Shown here piece by piece: positions 20,471 through 32,398 of a DNA stretch of 64,000 bases. How positions within the stretch are numbered: the stretch's first letter is position 1; each line of letters starts with the position of its first letter. The notes below the pieces were generated by a model, which was given only the letters and a program-made list of their open reading frames with translations, was not told the DNA's origin and ran no database searches. Both the position numbers and the translations under genes were made by a program. The stretch comes from Apoda limacodes. Lineage: Eukaryota > Arthropoda > Insecta > Lepidoptera > Limacodidae. The DNA lies in assembly GCA_946406115.1 (NCBI GenBank), contig OX291547.1, positions 749,001-813,000 on the forward strand, written 5' to 3'.

Positions 20471-22200
20471 AAGAGCTAAGAGAAAAAATGGAGGTAGCCG
20501 GTAATGTAATGTCGTAAAAGGCAACAGAGAAGCTTTTAGGCGATTAAAAGAAAATTTATTTATTCATTCGAAACGTTCAGTATTTTGGCCTATTTATTAT
20601 TTGACAAAAATACCGAAGAACCGTGACGTTACGCTTTGTAACTTAGTAATTTCTGAAAACATACCCCCTAAAAACACCCAAAGTTAAACCGCATCTTAAT
20701 TCGAAATCAAAAATCAAAAATTTACACAAGTGCACACGTGCAATTTAAAAACTTGTGCTTATCTGTAAATACATTATTAATCAAAGTTTTAAGCACAAAA
20801 GAAAAAAAATACTATTTAAGTTTTGTAACTTTTGCTTACCTTTTGCTTTAAAGGCTAGCTTTAGAAAATAAAAATTCGTAGCAGTTTTAAGAAATACTTA
20901 GAAGCCACTGGGGTCGTCTGTTATTTTTATTTTACTACAAAACAACTATCGCAAATATAGAGAAAAAAAATTAAAACCGATTTTGGCTGAAAATATGACA
21001 AAAATCATAAAAAAAAACCTAACGAAAAGTCTGGAGTACTTGGGTCTCTTTTTTGCGGGGAATGAGAGCCCATCTTGCCTTTCCAATACTTCTACGCATT
21101 TTACGCGTAAGAACGCCATTTCCGAGAACTCGCCTTTTAGCAATACTCGTAGTTAAAACATCAGGCGAGCTCTCTCTTACGCTCTTCCTTTCCTAAAAGG
21201 TCACTATGTTTGGCGCGCTTTGACAATTCGCTAGAAAAACACTAGATTAATGTTAATAATATCACCAGTGATGGTCGGATGTGTATACCAATACCAAAAG
21301 CGACATAAAAAAAACTACAACTCTACATTCTTACTACATCATTGAAATATAGTTTCTTGTCTGCATTTTCTTTCGCGATAACTGGATATTAAATGAATTA
21401 TCGATATGTTAATTATTACTATAGAATACTAGATATGATTCACTGATAATATACATAGGTAGGTACACAGTGCTGCCAAACGTACCATACTATAGATACT
21501 AAAAGTGTTTATTTGTGCTGTTGTTTTTGGCAAGTGGCACTTTATTTCTGTTGGTCGGCATTTTCATTTGTCGGCCCAATTACATCGTTTCCCTTCAAAA
21601 TCTCAGTTTATCATGATTAACTAATATTGTCGAGGATCTGAGAAATCCATGAGAATCAAATAAAAACATACAGAGATATGGTATCGAAATCAAAGCATTT
21701 ATACTTTACTAAATGTCGTTTGCCCAAAATACTTAGTATCGCAGCAAAAGTATCGAGTATACTCAGTTATCGATACTTTTTGCGGATTCCTACCTGTTGC
21801 CTAAACCTGAGTACATGCCTACCTACTGTCTTGCAACGCACATTATAAAATATTAAATATAATACTATCGCTATGGACATTGTGTATCAGGTTATTGCAT
21901 GTAGATATGGACGGCGCAAATAAATAAAGAACACGAATCTAAATTAAAATAGAAAATATGGATTTCATTAAAAAGCACTAATCATTGCACTGCTATGGGC
22001 ACACCGCACAAGGCAATCGGTACAGCAATCAAAAGGTTCACATGGACGAAATGCTTTAAAGTAAATGCGAAGTAGATTTATCCTAAATGCAGCAGTGCGC
22101 TTCGAAAGGACTATCCGATTATCAACTTTTAACAAACACTACAGCCTGTCTCCACTCTCGGCATACGACTCGCACTCTCGTGAACCACTCTTAATAATTT
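20471..22200. other. Intergenic, no gene recognised
   Basis: AT-rich, with no supported coding frame on either strand; the open frame at 20946-21143 (minus) shows no family resemblance. Confidence 0.5.
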
Positions 22201-22412
22201 GTAGCAGAACAGTGACGACGCTGTACGTTTGCTTTCTAGTAGTAGAGAGAATAGTGACGACACTGAACGTCTGCTTTGTAGCAGTAGAGAACAGTGACGA
22301 CGCTGTACGTTTGCTTTCTAGTAGTAGAGAGAATAGTGACGACACTCAACGTCTGCTTTGTAGCAGTAGAGAACAGTGACGACGCTGTACGTTTGCTTCC
22401 TAGCAGTAGACT
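22201..22412. repeat. About 42-bp repeat in alternating dimers, 5 units
   Basis: Two versions alternate: AACAGTGACGACGCTGTACG.. with TTTGCTTTCTAGTAGTAGAG, and AATAGTGACGACACTGAACG.. with TCTGCTTTGTAGCAGTAGAG. The working period is therefore about 84 bp. Open frames across it are by-products. Confidence 0.9.
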
Positions 22413-22825
22413 AGAAAGCAAAAATTGTCAAGAACTATCAAATAAATTGAAGATCCACGTTGCGTCGAGATATCTCATTATTTTTCATGTACCGGCGCTA
22501 CTAGTCTAAACATATAATAATATAAAAACTCTTTAAAGGCGTCCATTTAATAACATTATTTAAGCTGTCAAGCATATTATATTGTCTTAAACATTAGCAA
22601 AAACCTACTCATTGTACCTATATATATATATATTATTGTTAATTGTTAGTATAAAGCACCAACTTTAGTTTACTTTGTACCTGTATTTTGTGTTTTTGTG
22701 CATTGTTACCTTGAGTCCGCGTGTTTGTTTTGACTTTTTGTAATTTCGTCACACGTACACGTAGCTACAATTCAAAATATACCTATCATCGGTATATTTA
22801 ATTCTGACTCGCATAGATACCTTAA

Positions 22826-22918
22826 TGTTAAACATTATTGTCCTTTCTATACGCTTTGTTAACTTTGTAATATTAAACATTATTGTCGTTTCTATTCGCT
22901 TTGTTAACTTTGTAATAC
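22826..22918. repeat. Tandem duplication of about 46-50 bp
   Basis: TTAAACATTATTGTCCTTTC, then ACGCTTTGTTAACTTTGTAA, is followed directly by TTAAACATTATTGTCGTTTC and TCGCTTTGTTAACTTTGTAA. Confidence 0.85.
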
Positions 22919-24120
22919 ATCGCTATCTTTAAGTGGAAATCACTATTGAGTTTTTATCGTACAATTCAAAGACATTTAAGGTTATATCTCATTATTAATT
23001 TCCAATTTGTGAATAAGCATTAGATTGGACTTCAGTATAAGTTGATTACTTACTCTCTATATCTTATAAAAAATACTTAACATGTAACTAAGTTAGTAAC
23101 AATAACTCGTATATGCCTGCGTTAGGCGCATATCACATATCGGCGAAGGCACTCGGGGAGCAAAGGGCGTGCGGTGCGTCGGTGTGCGTGCGCGCGTTCT
23201 CTGACACATGCATATGTCGTTCTCTATACGCACGTATGACGCACACCTACTGACCACCCTCTCTCTCTCTCTCTCTATCTCTTACAGTAGTACCAGGTTA
23301 AATGGCTCGTCATACTTCCGGTGTACCTATACATGAGTAGGTACACACGACCACACATTTATTAGTCTTTAATATTGAGACCATTAAAATTACGTTAACA
23401 AGGTTACTGTTAGTAAATAGTAAATAATAACAGATACATAAATTTAATTTAATTAAATTGTAAATTATATTCGACCCTGATCAGTTATTAGTTTTGTCAA
23501 ATCAAACCACCCTATGCAGTTAAGGGGGGAGGGATATAGCCAGACGTTTTTTTTCATACAACGCGGAATATGAACGTAGTACCTATAGGCGAAAAGCATT
23601 TAATATTAATAACTCGAACAGCCCTAAGTTTTGTATTTAAACTAATATTATAATGTTTTAACTATATTACCAAAATAAGAGGTACCTACCTAACTTTGTG
23701 ATTTTTGTGATGTTTTTGCTAATATCAGACCTTTGAAATCAAAATGTAGTTATCTATATTATGTTTTTTGTATATTTATTTGGACTTAATATACCTACTC
23801 ACTTAAAATTCAATTCTAGCATTGGCAATTTACCTTTGTGTACCCTCTTAATACCTACTTGTTCGTTGCATGCAGCGGTTTTATAAATAACTTATTCCTA
23901 TGGCTACTAAGTGGCGAGTTTGATATATTTTTCGTGTAAATTGTAGAAGTAAAATTCATTTATTTTTATAGTAATCTTCTGAAAAAAGTAAAAATATAGT
24001 TTTTTTTTTGTTAGAAAACTTATACCTTTTATATAAGTGTATTTTATGCGAATTCTTAATATTAACATTTCAAGAATAACAAAAAGATGGTGATAAAGAA
24101 ATATCCAACGATGGCGCGGC
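22919..24120. other. Intergenic, no gene recognised; contains a (CT)n run
   Basis: A pyrimidine microsatellite (about 9 CT) lies at 23257-23280 next to a GC-rich stretch (23140-23230) without identifiable function. The remainder is AT-rich. Confidence 0.5.
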
Positions 24121-24123
24121 AGC

Positions 24124-24192
24124 GGTGTGGTGTGGTGTGGTGTGGTGTGGTGTGGTGTGGTGTGGTGGGGTGGGGTGTGGTGTGGTGTGGAC
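24124..24192 (+). repeat. (TGTGG)n pentanucleotide repeat
   Basis: About 13 units of TGTGG with two GGGG-type variants in the middle. The G-run every five bases gives very strong G/C strand asymmetry. Confidence 0.92.
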
Positions 24193-24580
24193 AGAGCTCA
24201 CGTTGAGGGTGTAACAATCAATGGTACACCTGTATTGCGATATCGACACGAGAACTTTGTAGTGAAAACTAACCGAATAGCGAGAGCCGCTGACACTGCG
24301 ACGAGTCGCAGAACGCGGCAGACAGAGTCAGAGACAGATGGGCATGTATCCTATGGAGGCATTTGGGGGAGGCAGAATAAATGATAAACAGACTCAAGGT
24401 TTTGATAATGTGACTACACATAACGTAATATACTTAATTTGTGCATTAAACAGCAAATAACTTCTGCCTATTGTATTTCAGAGAGTACGCAGTCTTTGTT
24501 AAGAGTATGGACGGATTGCACGCGTATACAAACACTTGCATAATGTTCTTCAGCTTAAGGCCCAGTCGAGATTTTTTAGG

Positions 24581-26021
24581 TTTGAAAGGCTTTCTCGCGG
24601 CACCCAAGCATCTTGTCTCTGTCGACTGCCGCAGCTGGCACTAAGTTTGAAAGGTTTTCTCGCGGCACCCAAGCATCTTGTCTCTGTCGACTGCCGCAGC
24701 TGGCACTAAGTTTGAAAGGCGTTCTCGCGGCACCCAACCATCTTGTCTCTGTCGACTGCCGCAGATGGCACTAAGTTTGAAAGGCTTTCTCGCGGCACCC
24801 AAGCATCTTGTCTCTGTCGACTGCCGCAGCTGGCACTAAGTTTGAAAGGCTTTCTCGCGGCACCCAACCATCTTGTCTCTGTCGACTGCCGCAGCTGGCA
24901 CTAAGTTTGAAAGGCTTTCTCGCGGCACCCAAGCATCTTGTCTCTGTGGACTGCCGCAGCTGGCACTAAGTTTGAAAGGCTTTCTCGCGGCACCCAAGCA
25001 TCTTGTCTCTGTGGACTGCCGCAGATGGCACTAAGTTTGAAAGGCTTTCTCGCGGCACCCAAGCATCTTGTCTCTGTCGACTGCCGCAGCTGGCACTAAG
25101 TTTGAAAGGCTTTCTCGCGGCACCCAAGCATCTTGTCTCTGTCGACTGCCGCAGCTGGCACTAAGTTTGAAAGGCTTTCTCGCGGCACCCAAGCATCTTG
25201 TCTCTGTCGACTGCCGCAGCTGGCACTAAGTTTGAAAGGCTTTCTCGCGGCACCCAAGCATCTTCTCTGTGTCGACTGCCGCAGCTGGCACTAAGTTTGA
25301 AAGGCTTTCTCGCGGCACCCAAGCATCTTGTCTCTGTCGACTGCCGCAGCTGGCACTAAGTTTGAAAGGCTTTCTCGCGGCACCCAAGCATCTTGTCTCT
25401 GTCGACTGCCGCAGCTGGCACTCAGTTTGAAAGGCTTTCTCGCGGCACCCAAGCATCTTGTCTCTGTCGACTGCCGCAGCTGGCACTAAGTTTGAAAGGC
25501 TTTCTCGCGACACCCAACCATCTTGTCTCTGTCGACTGCCGCAGCTGGCACTAAGTTTGAAAGGCTTTCTCGCGACACCCAACCATCTTGTCTCTGTCGA
25601 CTGCCGCAGCTGGCACTAAGTTTGAAAGGCTTTCTCGCGGCACCCAACCATCTTGTCTCTGTCGACTGCCGCAGCTGGCACTAAGTTTGAAAGGCTTTCT
25701 CGCGGCACCCAACCATCTTGTCTCTGTCGACTGCCGCAGCTGGCACTAAGTTTGAAAGGCTTTCTCGCGGCACCCAAGCATCTTGTCTCTGTCGACTGCC
25801 GCAGCTGGCACTAAGTTTGAAAGGCTTTCTCGCGGCACCCAAGCATCTTGTCTCTGTCGACTGCCGCAGCTGGCACTAAGTTTGAAAGGCTTTCTCGCGG
25901 CACCCAACCATCTTGTCTCTGTGGACTGCCGCAGCTGGCACTAAGTTTGAAAGGCTTTCTCGCGGCACCTAAGCATCTTGTCTCTGTCGACTGCCGCACT
26001 GCGCACAGCTGGCACTAATTT
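24581..26021. repeat. 65-bp minisatellite, about 22 units
   Basis: The unit begins TTTGAAAGGCTTTCTCGCGG, continues CACCCAAGCATCTTGTCTC and ends GTCGACTGCCGCAGCTGGCA plus CTAAG. Units are over 95 percent alike by eye. Recurrent variants are AACCATC for AAGCATC, GTGGAC for GTCGAC, and CGCGACACC for CGCGGCACC. The last unit carries an insertion (CGCACTGCG). Because 65 is not a multiple of three, minus-strand frames roll through all three readings and look like repetitive proteins. Confidence 0.97.
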
Positions 26022-26559
26022 GGGTGACTAACTGTTCTTTCCGAATCTATCCTATTAGCGGAAGGGGGAAAATTTCAAACTTTTTTATTCAAATAGACTT
26101 TTAAACAGCACTGTCGAATCGTCAGTTTAATTATAATTTAAGAAATTACCAAAAAATTACCATTACAACCCAGTGGGATCAAAATGCAAGCTTCAAGGTC
26201 GTCTCGGAGCCACGAACCTCGCGTGAATACAGCAAAAAGGATCGAAAACGGCACTACGACGACAGAGGCTATTGTGATAGTGTTAAGAGGTAATACTCGA
26301 ACGCACACAGCGTGCCATCGGTAACTAAAAGTTGCCTCAAGCGAGCTCAGCATGGACGTCTTCACGTTTCCCAGAAACTGTCTCGGGGCTTGCTAAAAGA
26401 GAAAGATGAGGTGTCCAGACAAGCCAATCAGCTGGTCGATAGATCGTTGGTTAAAGCAACTTCTTCCGCAACTTCGTGTAAATTTTTTAAATCAAAATTA
26501 ATTTAAAACGACGGTCATCATAGCTGTCAATTCGTAACGGACATCGCAGCACATACATC
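26022..26559. other. No gene recognised
   Basis: Contains mixed open frames on both strands (26138-26365 minus, 26312-26506 plus) without start, splice or domain support. Confidence 0.45.
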
Positions 26560-26625
26560 GCGCCGACGTGCCGACGTGCCAACACGTGCCGACGTGCCGA
26601 CGTGCCAACACGTGCCGATGTGCTA
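26560..26625. repeat. Short repeat of GTGCCGAC/GTGCCAACAC
   Basis: GCCGACGTGCCAACACGTGC is repeated with variations over about 65 bp; it contains CACGTG words. Confidence 0.85.
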
Positions 26626-27950
26626 CACAGTTACGGAGATGTTTGCAAGAGGAGTCTTTTAACACCGTAGTATATTCTCAAACCCCAAGCAGAAGGACTC
26701 TGAAGATTTTGGATAGGCACTAAGGACTAGCCCCAGAGATGTTCTCCTTAGTTTATTGGTTGCAGTGTGTGTTGGCAAGCAAATATTTAACATTCATTTA
26801 AGCTAAACAAAAGCCCTTAGAGTCATTCTTATGTCGCCTGCTCATAAATTAAAATATAAGCACTTAATTTTATGCTAAACATTCGCTATGATTTTTGTAT
26901 TGTGTATGTCCAAAAATATATTTCTATATAGTAAATAAAACTGTCAGTTTCTGCATTTCCCGCTAGTAATGCATTCAATCCATTGATGCCGCTCCAGCTG
27001 AGCTTAACTTAACTCGGTGCAAAGAAACTAGAAAAGTTAATACTAGAAATGAATTCTACTTCTTCAATTAACACGAAAATTATGCAAAACATGCCACAGT
27101 AACCATAGTAAAACACATTTTGTTTTGAAAGCGGCGGTCATCTTTATATCCCCCTTCCCAGCCAGCTGCACTTTTTTAATGTTGCCCGGACTAGAAATGT
27201 TTACAATTAGTCTAGAAATTAATTCCTCCACTAAAATGGTGTACTGTATAGATTGTCGCCATGCAATGTACAAAGTGTAAAAGTAAAACTGACTGACATT
27301 AGTGAGACTAGAGGCGCTCCTGCTAATTAACAAACAGCCTGAGGGTAACGTGTTGCAACAACGATAAACAAGTACAGATACAGCTTAAACTATTGTACAC
27401 TTGTGTAGTATATGTATAGAGCTCGGGTTCCTCCTACCAGTCGCGAGCCGTTTAGCTTGGTATTACCGTTTATACTGGTTTATCTATACAATATGTAACT
27501 TAAAACTAACCAACTGCATATTTGTATCAATAACAAATAATTAATTTAACATCTCTATGCAATTTTGAATCTCTTGATTAATAAAAGCTTGTGTTTGAAT
27601 TATTGCACAAATCGCAAATAACATCCATGAATTACACTAAATGCATAAAGCACATATTAAGTTAATCTATCACAATAACATATCTATTAAAATAATTCCG
27701 TCACGATAATTTCACACTATCTCTACCTCAAAAGGCTAACTGTAACAATATTATTATTATTCCTGTAGTTGTTGTTTTTAACACACCATAATTAACTTTA
27801 TATTAACTACATTGCAGTGAAGTTATAACTACAAAACAGCACCATATATAATATTTTTAATCGTAAATAACAAAAATAATTAATTTTCTTATTTTATTTG
27901 TTTATCCATTGATGTTACGTCGAAGTATAGAGGCGATCATCATTTGTAGC
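26626..27950. other. Intergenic, no gene recognised
   Basis: AT-rich; the minus-strand frame at 27064-27333 has no recognisable domain. Confidence 0.5.
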
Positions 27951-28312
27951 ATTAACTCTAGGCACGTCGCCTTGTTCGATACCACTCTGTATAATTTGTA
28001 ACTAACTCTAGGCACGTCACCTTGTTCGATACCACTCTATGTCATTTGTAACCCTAAACTCTAGTCACGTCACCTTGTTCGATACCACTCTATGTCATTT
28101 GTAACCCTAAACTCTAGGCGCGTCACCTTGTTCGATACCACTCTATGTCATTTGTAACCCTTAACTCTAGGCACGTCACCTTGTTCGATACCACTCTATA
28201 TCGTTTGTAACTCTGACTCTAGGCACGTCACCTTGTTCGATACCACTCTATATCATTTGTAACTCTAACTCTAGGCACGTCACCTTGTCCGATACCACTC
28301 TATATCATTTAA
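27951..28312. repeat. About 51-bp minisatellite, 7 units
   Basis: The unit is CTCTAGGCACGTCACCTTG, then TTCGATACCACTCTATGTCA, then TTTGTAACCCTAA. Spacing varies between 49 and 53 bp because of small indels between the TTTGTAAC and CTCTAG words. Confidence 0.93.
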
Positions 28313-28599
28313 TAGACCGTAAAAGTGTGACTTCACAAAATGGCGATATTTAACATTTGGGTAAAAACCAGCAATGTATTTGGTAATACTGGTAAAAAAA
28401 AAACACTTTATCAAGATGAAATACAAAACAAACAGATAAAATCAAAATTTACCTTTCAACTGATAAAAACATAACTGTGATAGAGAATAATAAAACAAGT
28501 AAGCATAAAGTACATTTTTCATTTCACTCGCTCGGAAATGCTTTCTTAATCGTTCATAATCGAGCGCGCAAGTTTTTTTTTTTCGTTCATCAACGCGGT

Positions 28600-28690
28600 T
28601 TCTCCAAACAATCAGACATTATAGTTCTTAAAATATAGGATGACCTCTGCTGACAGCTGTCATTGGAATCACGTCTATCAAGTTTCGTTT
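28600..28690. repeat. Dispersed repeat shared with 42330-42385
   Basis: ATAGTTCTTAAAATATAGGA, then TGACAGCTGTCATTGGAATC, then ACGTCTATCAAGTTT, recurs at 42332-42384 with one internal deletion. Confidence 0.6.
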
Positions 28691-29415
28691 TTTCAGACGG
28701 AATTGTATGAGTGACAATGCAATACTTTATTGTTGCGTGCACAAAAAGAGAGACGTTGCTCGGGTTGGAGTTTTGGCGCGCATCTTAAGAAGGAGTGGTG
28801 TTTTACTGTTTAATTTTCCTAATTGTGTTTTGATGTGTATATTTTAGCAGTGTTTTACGAAAACGTGTTAATAATAGAAATAAATAGCGAATTATGAAGA
28901 AATAAGCAGACGCGCAATTTCTGAAGGATGCACACCAAATCTCCGGCCCTAGCTTTGGAGACAAAAACGAGGACGCGCGACGCCGCGAAACAGACAAAAT
29001 TTTTACAACGAGCCGAAAACTTTAATATGGCACTTCGCCAAACTTAGCACAGGACTATATTTCCACAAGACTCCACAAGAGAAATGATGTGCAATAATGC
29101 GAAATCTAGTCTCCACATCAAAGAAGGAAGGAAGGAAGGTTTCTCGGGTTGTCTTAACCATGAAGTATTAGTTATCGATTTTGCAAATAAAATCAATCGA
29201 AAAAATAGTAATTTTATAAATTTAAATATAGGATTGACGCTTTTATATCTATAGGTATATAAACATGCTTGTTGCCCTGTTTGTTTGTATTCTTCCCACC
29301 ACGGCCGCCGGGAAGGTTTCTGAATAAGTGAACTGAGAGCGCAAAGGAGAAACAGGAAAACTGCCTTTCCCTCGATAAGAAGAAGAGGTTATTGTATTTT
29401 TCAATAAAAAATATA
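28691..29415. other. No gene recognised
   Basis: AT-rich sequence with a GC-richer part at 28920-29000. No frame or RNA recognised. Confidence 0.45.
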
Positions 29416-30297
29416 CACACCGGCACAATTAGCGGAATACAAAAAAAGGATTTGAACGAATGGCAGCAGGTTCTCTTTACTGATGAGTGCAGAGTTCTTT
29501 TAAAACAGATCGATAGGAGACAGCGAATATGGAGACGCAAAGGAGAACGCCACATACAGTCTAATTTTGAACACACAGTGGCTTATGGTGGCGGCTCGAT
29601 TATGGTTTGGTGAGGGATATGTTTGGGAGCTCGCACGGAGTTAGTGATAGTCACAGGAGGGACCATGACAGCAGATCGATACATCAGAGACATTTTAGAA
29701 CATGTTTTGCCCTATTTATTGGTGACGACATTCTAATGCAAGATAATGCTCGTGCTCATAGTGCACAATCGGTACAGGCATATCTGAGCCACGTAGGTAT
29801 ACCGGTGATGCAGTGGCCAGCAAATTCCCCCGATATGAATCCGATAGAGCATGTCTGGGACTTGCTAAAAAGAAGGGTTAAATCCAGAATGCCACCCCCC
29901 AACAATCTGAATGAACTTGGAAACGCATTACTTGAGGAGTGGGAGCGGTTGCCTCAAGAAATCATCGATAACATAATCTGTAGCATGCCCAGACGAATGG
30001 AAACCGTAATCAGAGCAAGAGGGGGAAACACTCGTTATTAATTTTGCTTTAATTTTATTGTTAAATCATTTGATGCTTACTTTTTTTTATTTTTTGTGAT
30101 GGTTCATAATCATCTAAAATTTCACTTATTTCAAATTTCTTTATTTTTCAATAAAAAATAACGAAGACTTTTCAAAGTCGTTGTTAAAAGATGTTAATCA
30201 ATTTGTTATTTTGTGTCTAATTACATTTTCGTCAAATATATGCGTTATTATCTCATAGTCTCGCTTTTTTTTCTGTTCCGCTAATTGTGCCGGTGTG
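29416..30297 (+). mobile_element. Tc1-like DNA transposon, internally deleted, TIRs intact
   Basis: The left end CACACCGGCACAATTAGCGG and its exact inverse complement CCGCTAATTGTGCCGGTGTG at the right end (about 30278-30297) form perfect terminal inverted repeats of at least 22 bp. Each is flanked by TA, the Tc1/mariner target. Only 882 bp lie between the ends, against about 1.6 kb for autonomous Tc1 elements. The left end runs almost directly into the catalytic half of the transposase, so the DNA-binding half was lost by internal deletion. Confidence 0.9.
29445..30041 (+). pseudogene. Tc1 transposase catalytic domain, N-terminus deleted and frameshifted
   Basis: The domain starts DLNEWQQVLFTDECR (first catalytic Asp). 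It continues YGGGSIMVW, changes frame near 29605-29720, then gives MQDNARAHSAQSV (second Asp) and NSPDMNPIEHVWDLLKRRV (catalytic Glu). Thirty-four residues separate the second Asp and the Glu, the DD34E spacing of Tc1 transposases. It ends GGNTRY at 30041, close to the usual Tc1 C-terminus. The paired HTH DNA-binding domains are absent and a TGA after IMVW breaks the frame, so no active protein is expected. The ends could still be mobilised by another Tc1 source. Confidence 0.9.
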
Positions 30298-30434
30298 TAT
30301 ATATTCAAACATATTGTATAATAATATTAACAATAATCAATATCGTCCCAGTACTAGGCCTGTTACTTTGACAGCTGTTGCAGAACTCAAGCTATTTATG
30401 TGAGTTTGTACACTTTATTTTTGATACTAGTAAG

Positions 30435-30855
30435 AATAAAAAAAAATCGGCCAAGTGCGAGTCGGACTCGCGCACGAAGGGTTTCGTACCATTATCTATA
30501 AATCGGCAAAAAAAACACGTTTGACGTATGGGAGCCCCCCTTAAATATTTGTTTTATTTTAATTTAATTATTTATTTTTAAAGTGAATATATTACTAAAT
30601 ATTCTGTGAATATTTCAAACGTCTACCTGTTGCCGTTATCAATATCGAGCAAAAAAATAGTACGTTTGTTGTATGGTAGCCCCCTTAAATATTTATTTTA
30701 TTCTGTTTTTTAGTATTTGTTGTTATAGTGGCAACATAAATACATCTTCTGTAAAAATTATACCTAACTATCACGGTGTATGAAATACAGACGGACAGCG
30801 GAGTCTTAGTAATAGGGTCCCGTTTCTTACCCTTTGGGTGCGGAACCTAAAAACC
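30435..30855 (+). repeat. Common lepidopteran interspersed repeat (GTGCGAGTCGGACTCGCGCAC)
   Basis: Runs from CGGCCAAGTGCGAGTCGG and ACTCGCGCACGAAGGG to GTCTTAGTAATAGGGTCCCG and GGGTGCGGAACCTAAAAA. A middle segment, GGGAGCCCCCCTTAAATATT, is partly duplicated as GGTAGCCCCCTTAAATATTT about 130 bp later. Diverged or partial relatives occur at 7270-7480, 40750-41010, 42045-42235 (reverse), 50231-50290 and 52483-52565. The core CGAGTC-G-GACTCG can fold as a hairpin. Whether it is a MITE or a SINE is not decidable here. Confidence 0.7.
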
Positions 30856-31153
30856 TAAAATGGATCATATTTTCGTTTTATTACATCGAAAATATATTGT
30901 AGTTTGTAAAATTATAAAAATACAAGGATAAAAAAGTTTTTGTTTTAAGGATTTTAAATTGGCATGGTGCAAATTCCGAACGCGCCTGAAAACAAAACCA
31001 TCTCGATTTTTTTTTCTAATACATTATTTTGGTTTGTTTTGTAATAAACTTGAAGGAAGTTAAAATATATGAGTGATATACCTGAATTTATCACTAGTAG
31101 AGTTAATAGTAGAGCAGTATAAAATGCTGCACTAAGTTTTCGCGCGATAATTA

Positions 31154-31402
31154 TGCCTAATAAAAGTTGACTGCATACAGTCAGACGTTTAAAAGTATGC
31201 CTAACAAAAGTTGACTGCATACAGTCAGACGTTTAAAAGTATGCCTAATAAAAGTTGACTGCATACAATCAGACGTTTAAAAGTATGCCTAATAAAAGTT
31301 GACTGCATACAGTCAGTATCCCTCATAAAAGTTGACTGCATACAGTCAGACGTTTAAAAGTATGCCTAATAAAAGTTAACTGCATACAGGCAGACGTTCA
31401 AA
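31154..31402. repeat. 44-bp minisatellite, about 6 units
   Basis: The unit GCCTAATAAAAGTTGACTGC is followed by ATACAGTCAGACGTTTAAAA and GTAT. Each unit contains GACTG-CATA-CAGTC, an inverted repeat able to form a hairpin. One unit is shortened near 31320 and the last one is diverged. Confidence 0.93.
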
Positions 31403-32174
31403 CGGCACGCAAAGTTTTACAGAGACTAAGTATAATACTGAAGTATAAAAATAAAGTAAGTATATCCACAATTAAAAGTTAATTAATTATATTTAAATGG
31501 TTTTCCTGGTATCTATCTATTATCCTCGCTGTATTAAAATGAAAAATTGTGTTTCACACGGCTGCAAATTTATTTCGGGGATTCAATCTTAGTATTCTTC
31601 GCTTGGTCTTCGCTTTGCAGCCTTGCATAACCAAATAATTATTATTCACCTACATGTAAAGAATTTTCCATTTTCTGGTTCTTTTTGAAAACAGGTTATC
31701 TACAATATCTTTTAGCGACATTACTGCAATCAGTTGTAAAACAATTAGACATTTTCATCTTAAAAACATTAATTTTCAGTAGGTACCCAAGCGTCATAGT
31801 CGGTTGACGTTTAAACCCAAATGTCATAGTCGGTTCAGGTGTACACCGAAGCATCGTAGTCGGTTGAAGTTTTTGACGTCACTACTTTTGCGGTCTATTT
31901 ATACGTGTACCTACTGCAAAAATACCGGTACATAATAGGTACGCGGTACGCATGATGTGTGAAGCAATTTTGGTACATAGCTGTCAGGTGCGGATTGTAC
32001 ATTTGATAATGTCAGCTAGATCGAACCAGATGTCATCGTATTTTTCACTAACTATGGACACTCAATCGCGTGGTTTCCATCAGATATGTATAACCGGATA
32101 CTAACTAATATAACTGTTCGTCCCCAACGAGCATGAGACGTGTACGTGTACGGGGCGGAGGGGGAGAAAGAGGA
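31403..32174. other. 3' flank of the ABHD gene, no further feature
   Basis: Includes three imperfect repeats of GTCATAGTCGGTTGA/CATCGTAGTCGGTTGAAG at about 31790-31870. On the minus strand this is the 3' UTR side of the hydrolase gene. Confidence 0.5.
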
Positions 32175-32398
32175 TCATGATGACAGGTCGGTCGGTCGCG
32201 ATTGGGGCGGAGGCGGCTTGTGCATGAGGTGTGGTCTCTGGAGTAGCGCGCCGAAGTACTGTTGCGCTAGCCTCGCGATGTACTGTTGGTCGGGAGGCTG
32301 CGCGGGCCACCACCCCTCGAGGAACCCGATGTGTCCCCCGCGCGCCGTCACCGTCAGCGCCACATGCGAGCTGCGACCAGCCTCCTCCACCGGCAGCG
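32175..32398 (-). CDS. ABHD1/ABHD3-like hydrolase, terminal exon with catalytic His
   Basis: The minus-strand exon begins after the acceptor GTGTATGTGCAG (phase 1, completing an Ala codon). It reads [48 protein letters not shown] and a proline-rich tail ending TDLSS, with TGA at 32177-32175. GGHIGFLEG carries the catalytic histidine of the ABHD1/ABHD3 lipase family; human ABHD3 has the same [12 protein letters not shown] block. The 8.8-kb intron upstream holds many transposon remnants. The exon is GC-rich in an AT-rich setting, and open frames on the plus strand across it are shadows. Confidence 0.92.

Noticed and set aside
25226..25999. Minus-strand frames of 118 and 62 codons with repetitive Lys/Arg/Ser-rich text
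   Set aside because: They are rolling translations of the 65-bp minisatellite; the protein pattern changes frame every unit.
29214..29576. Minus-strand 120-codon frame
   Set aside because: Antisense over the left part of the Tc1 element; no family resemblance.
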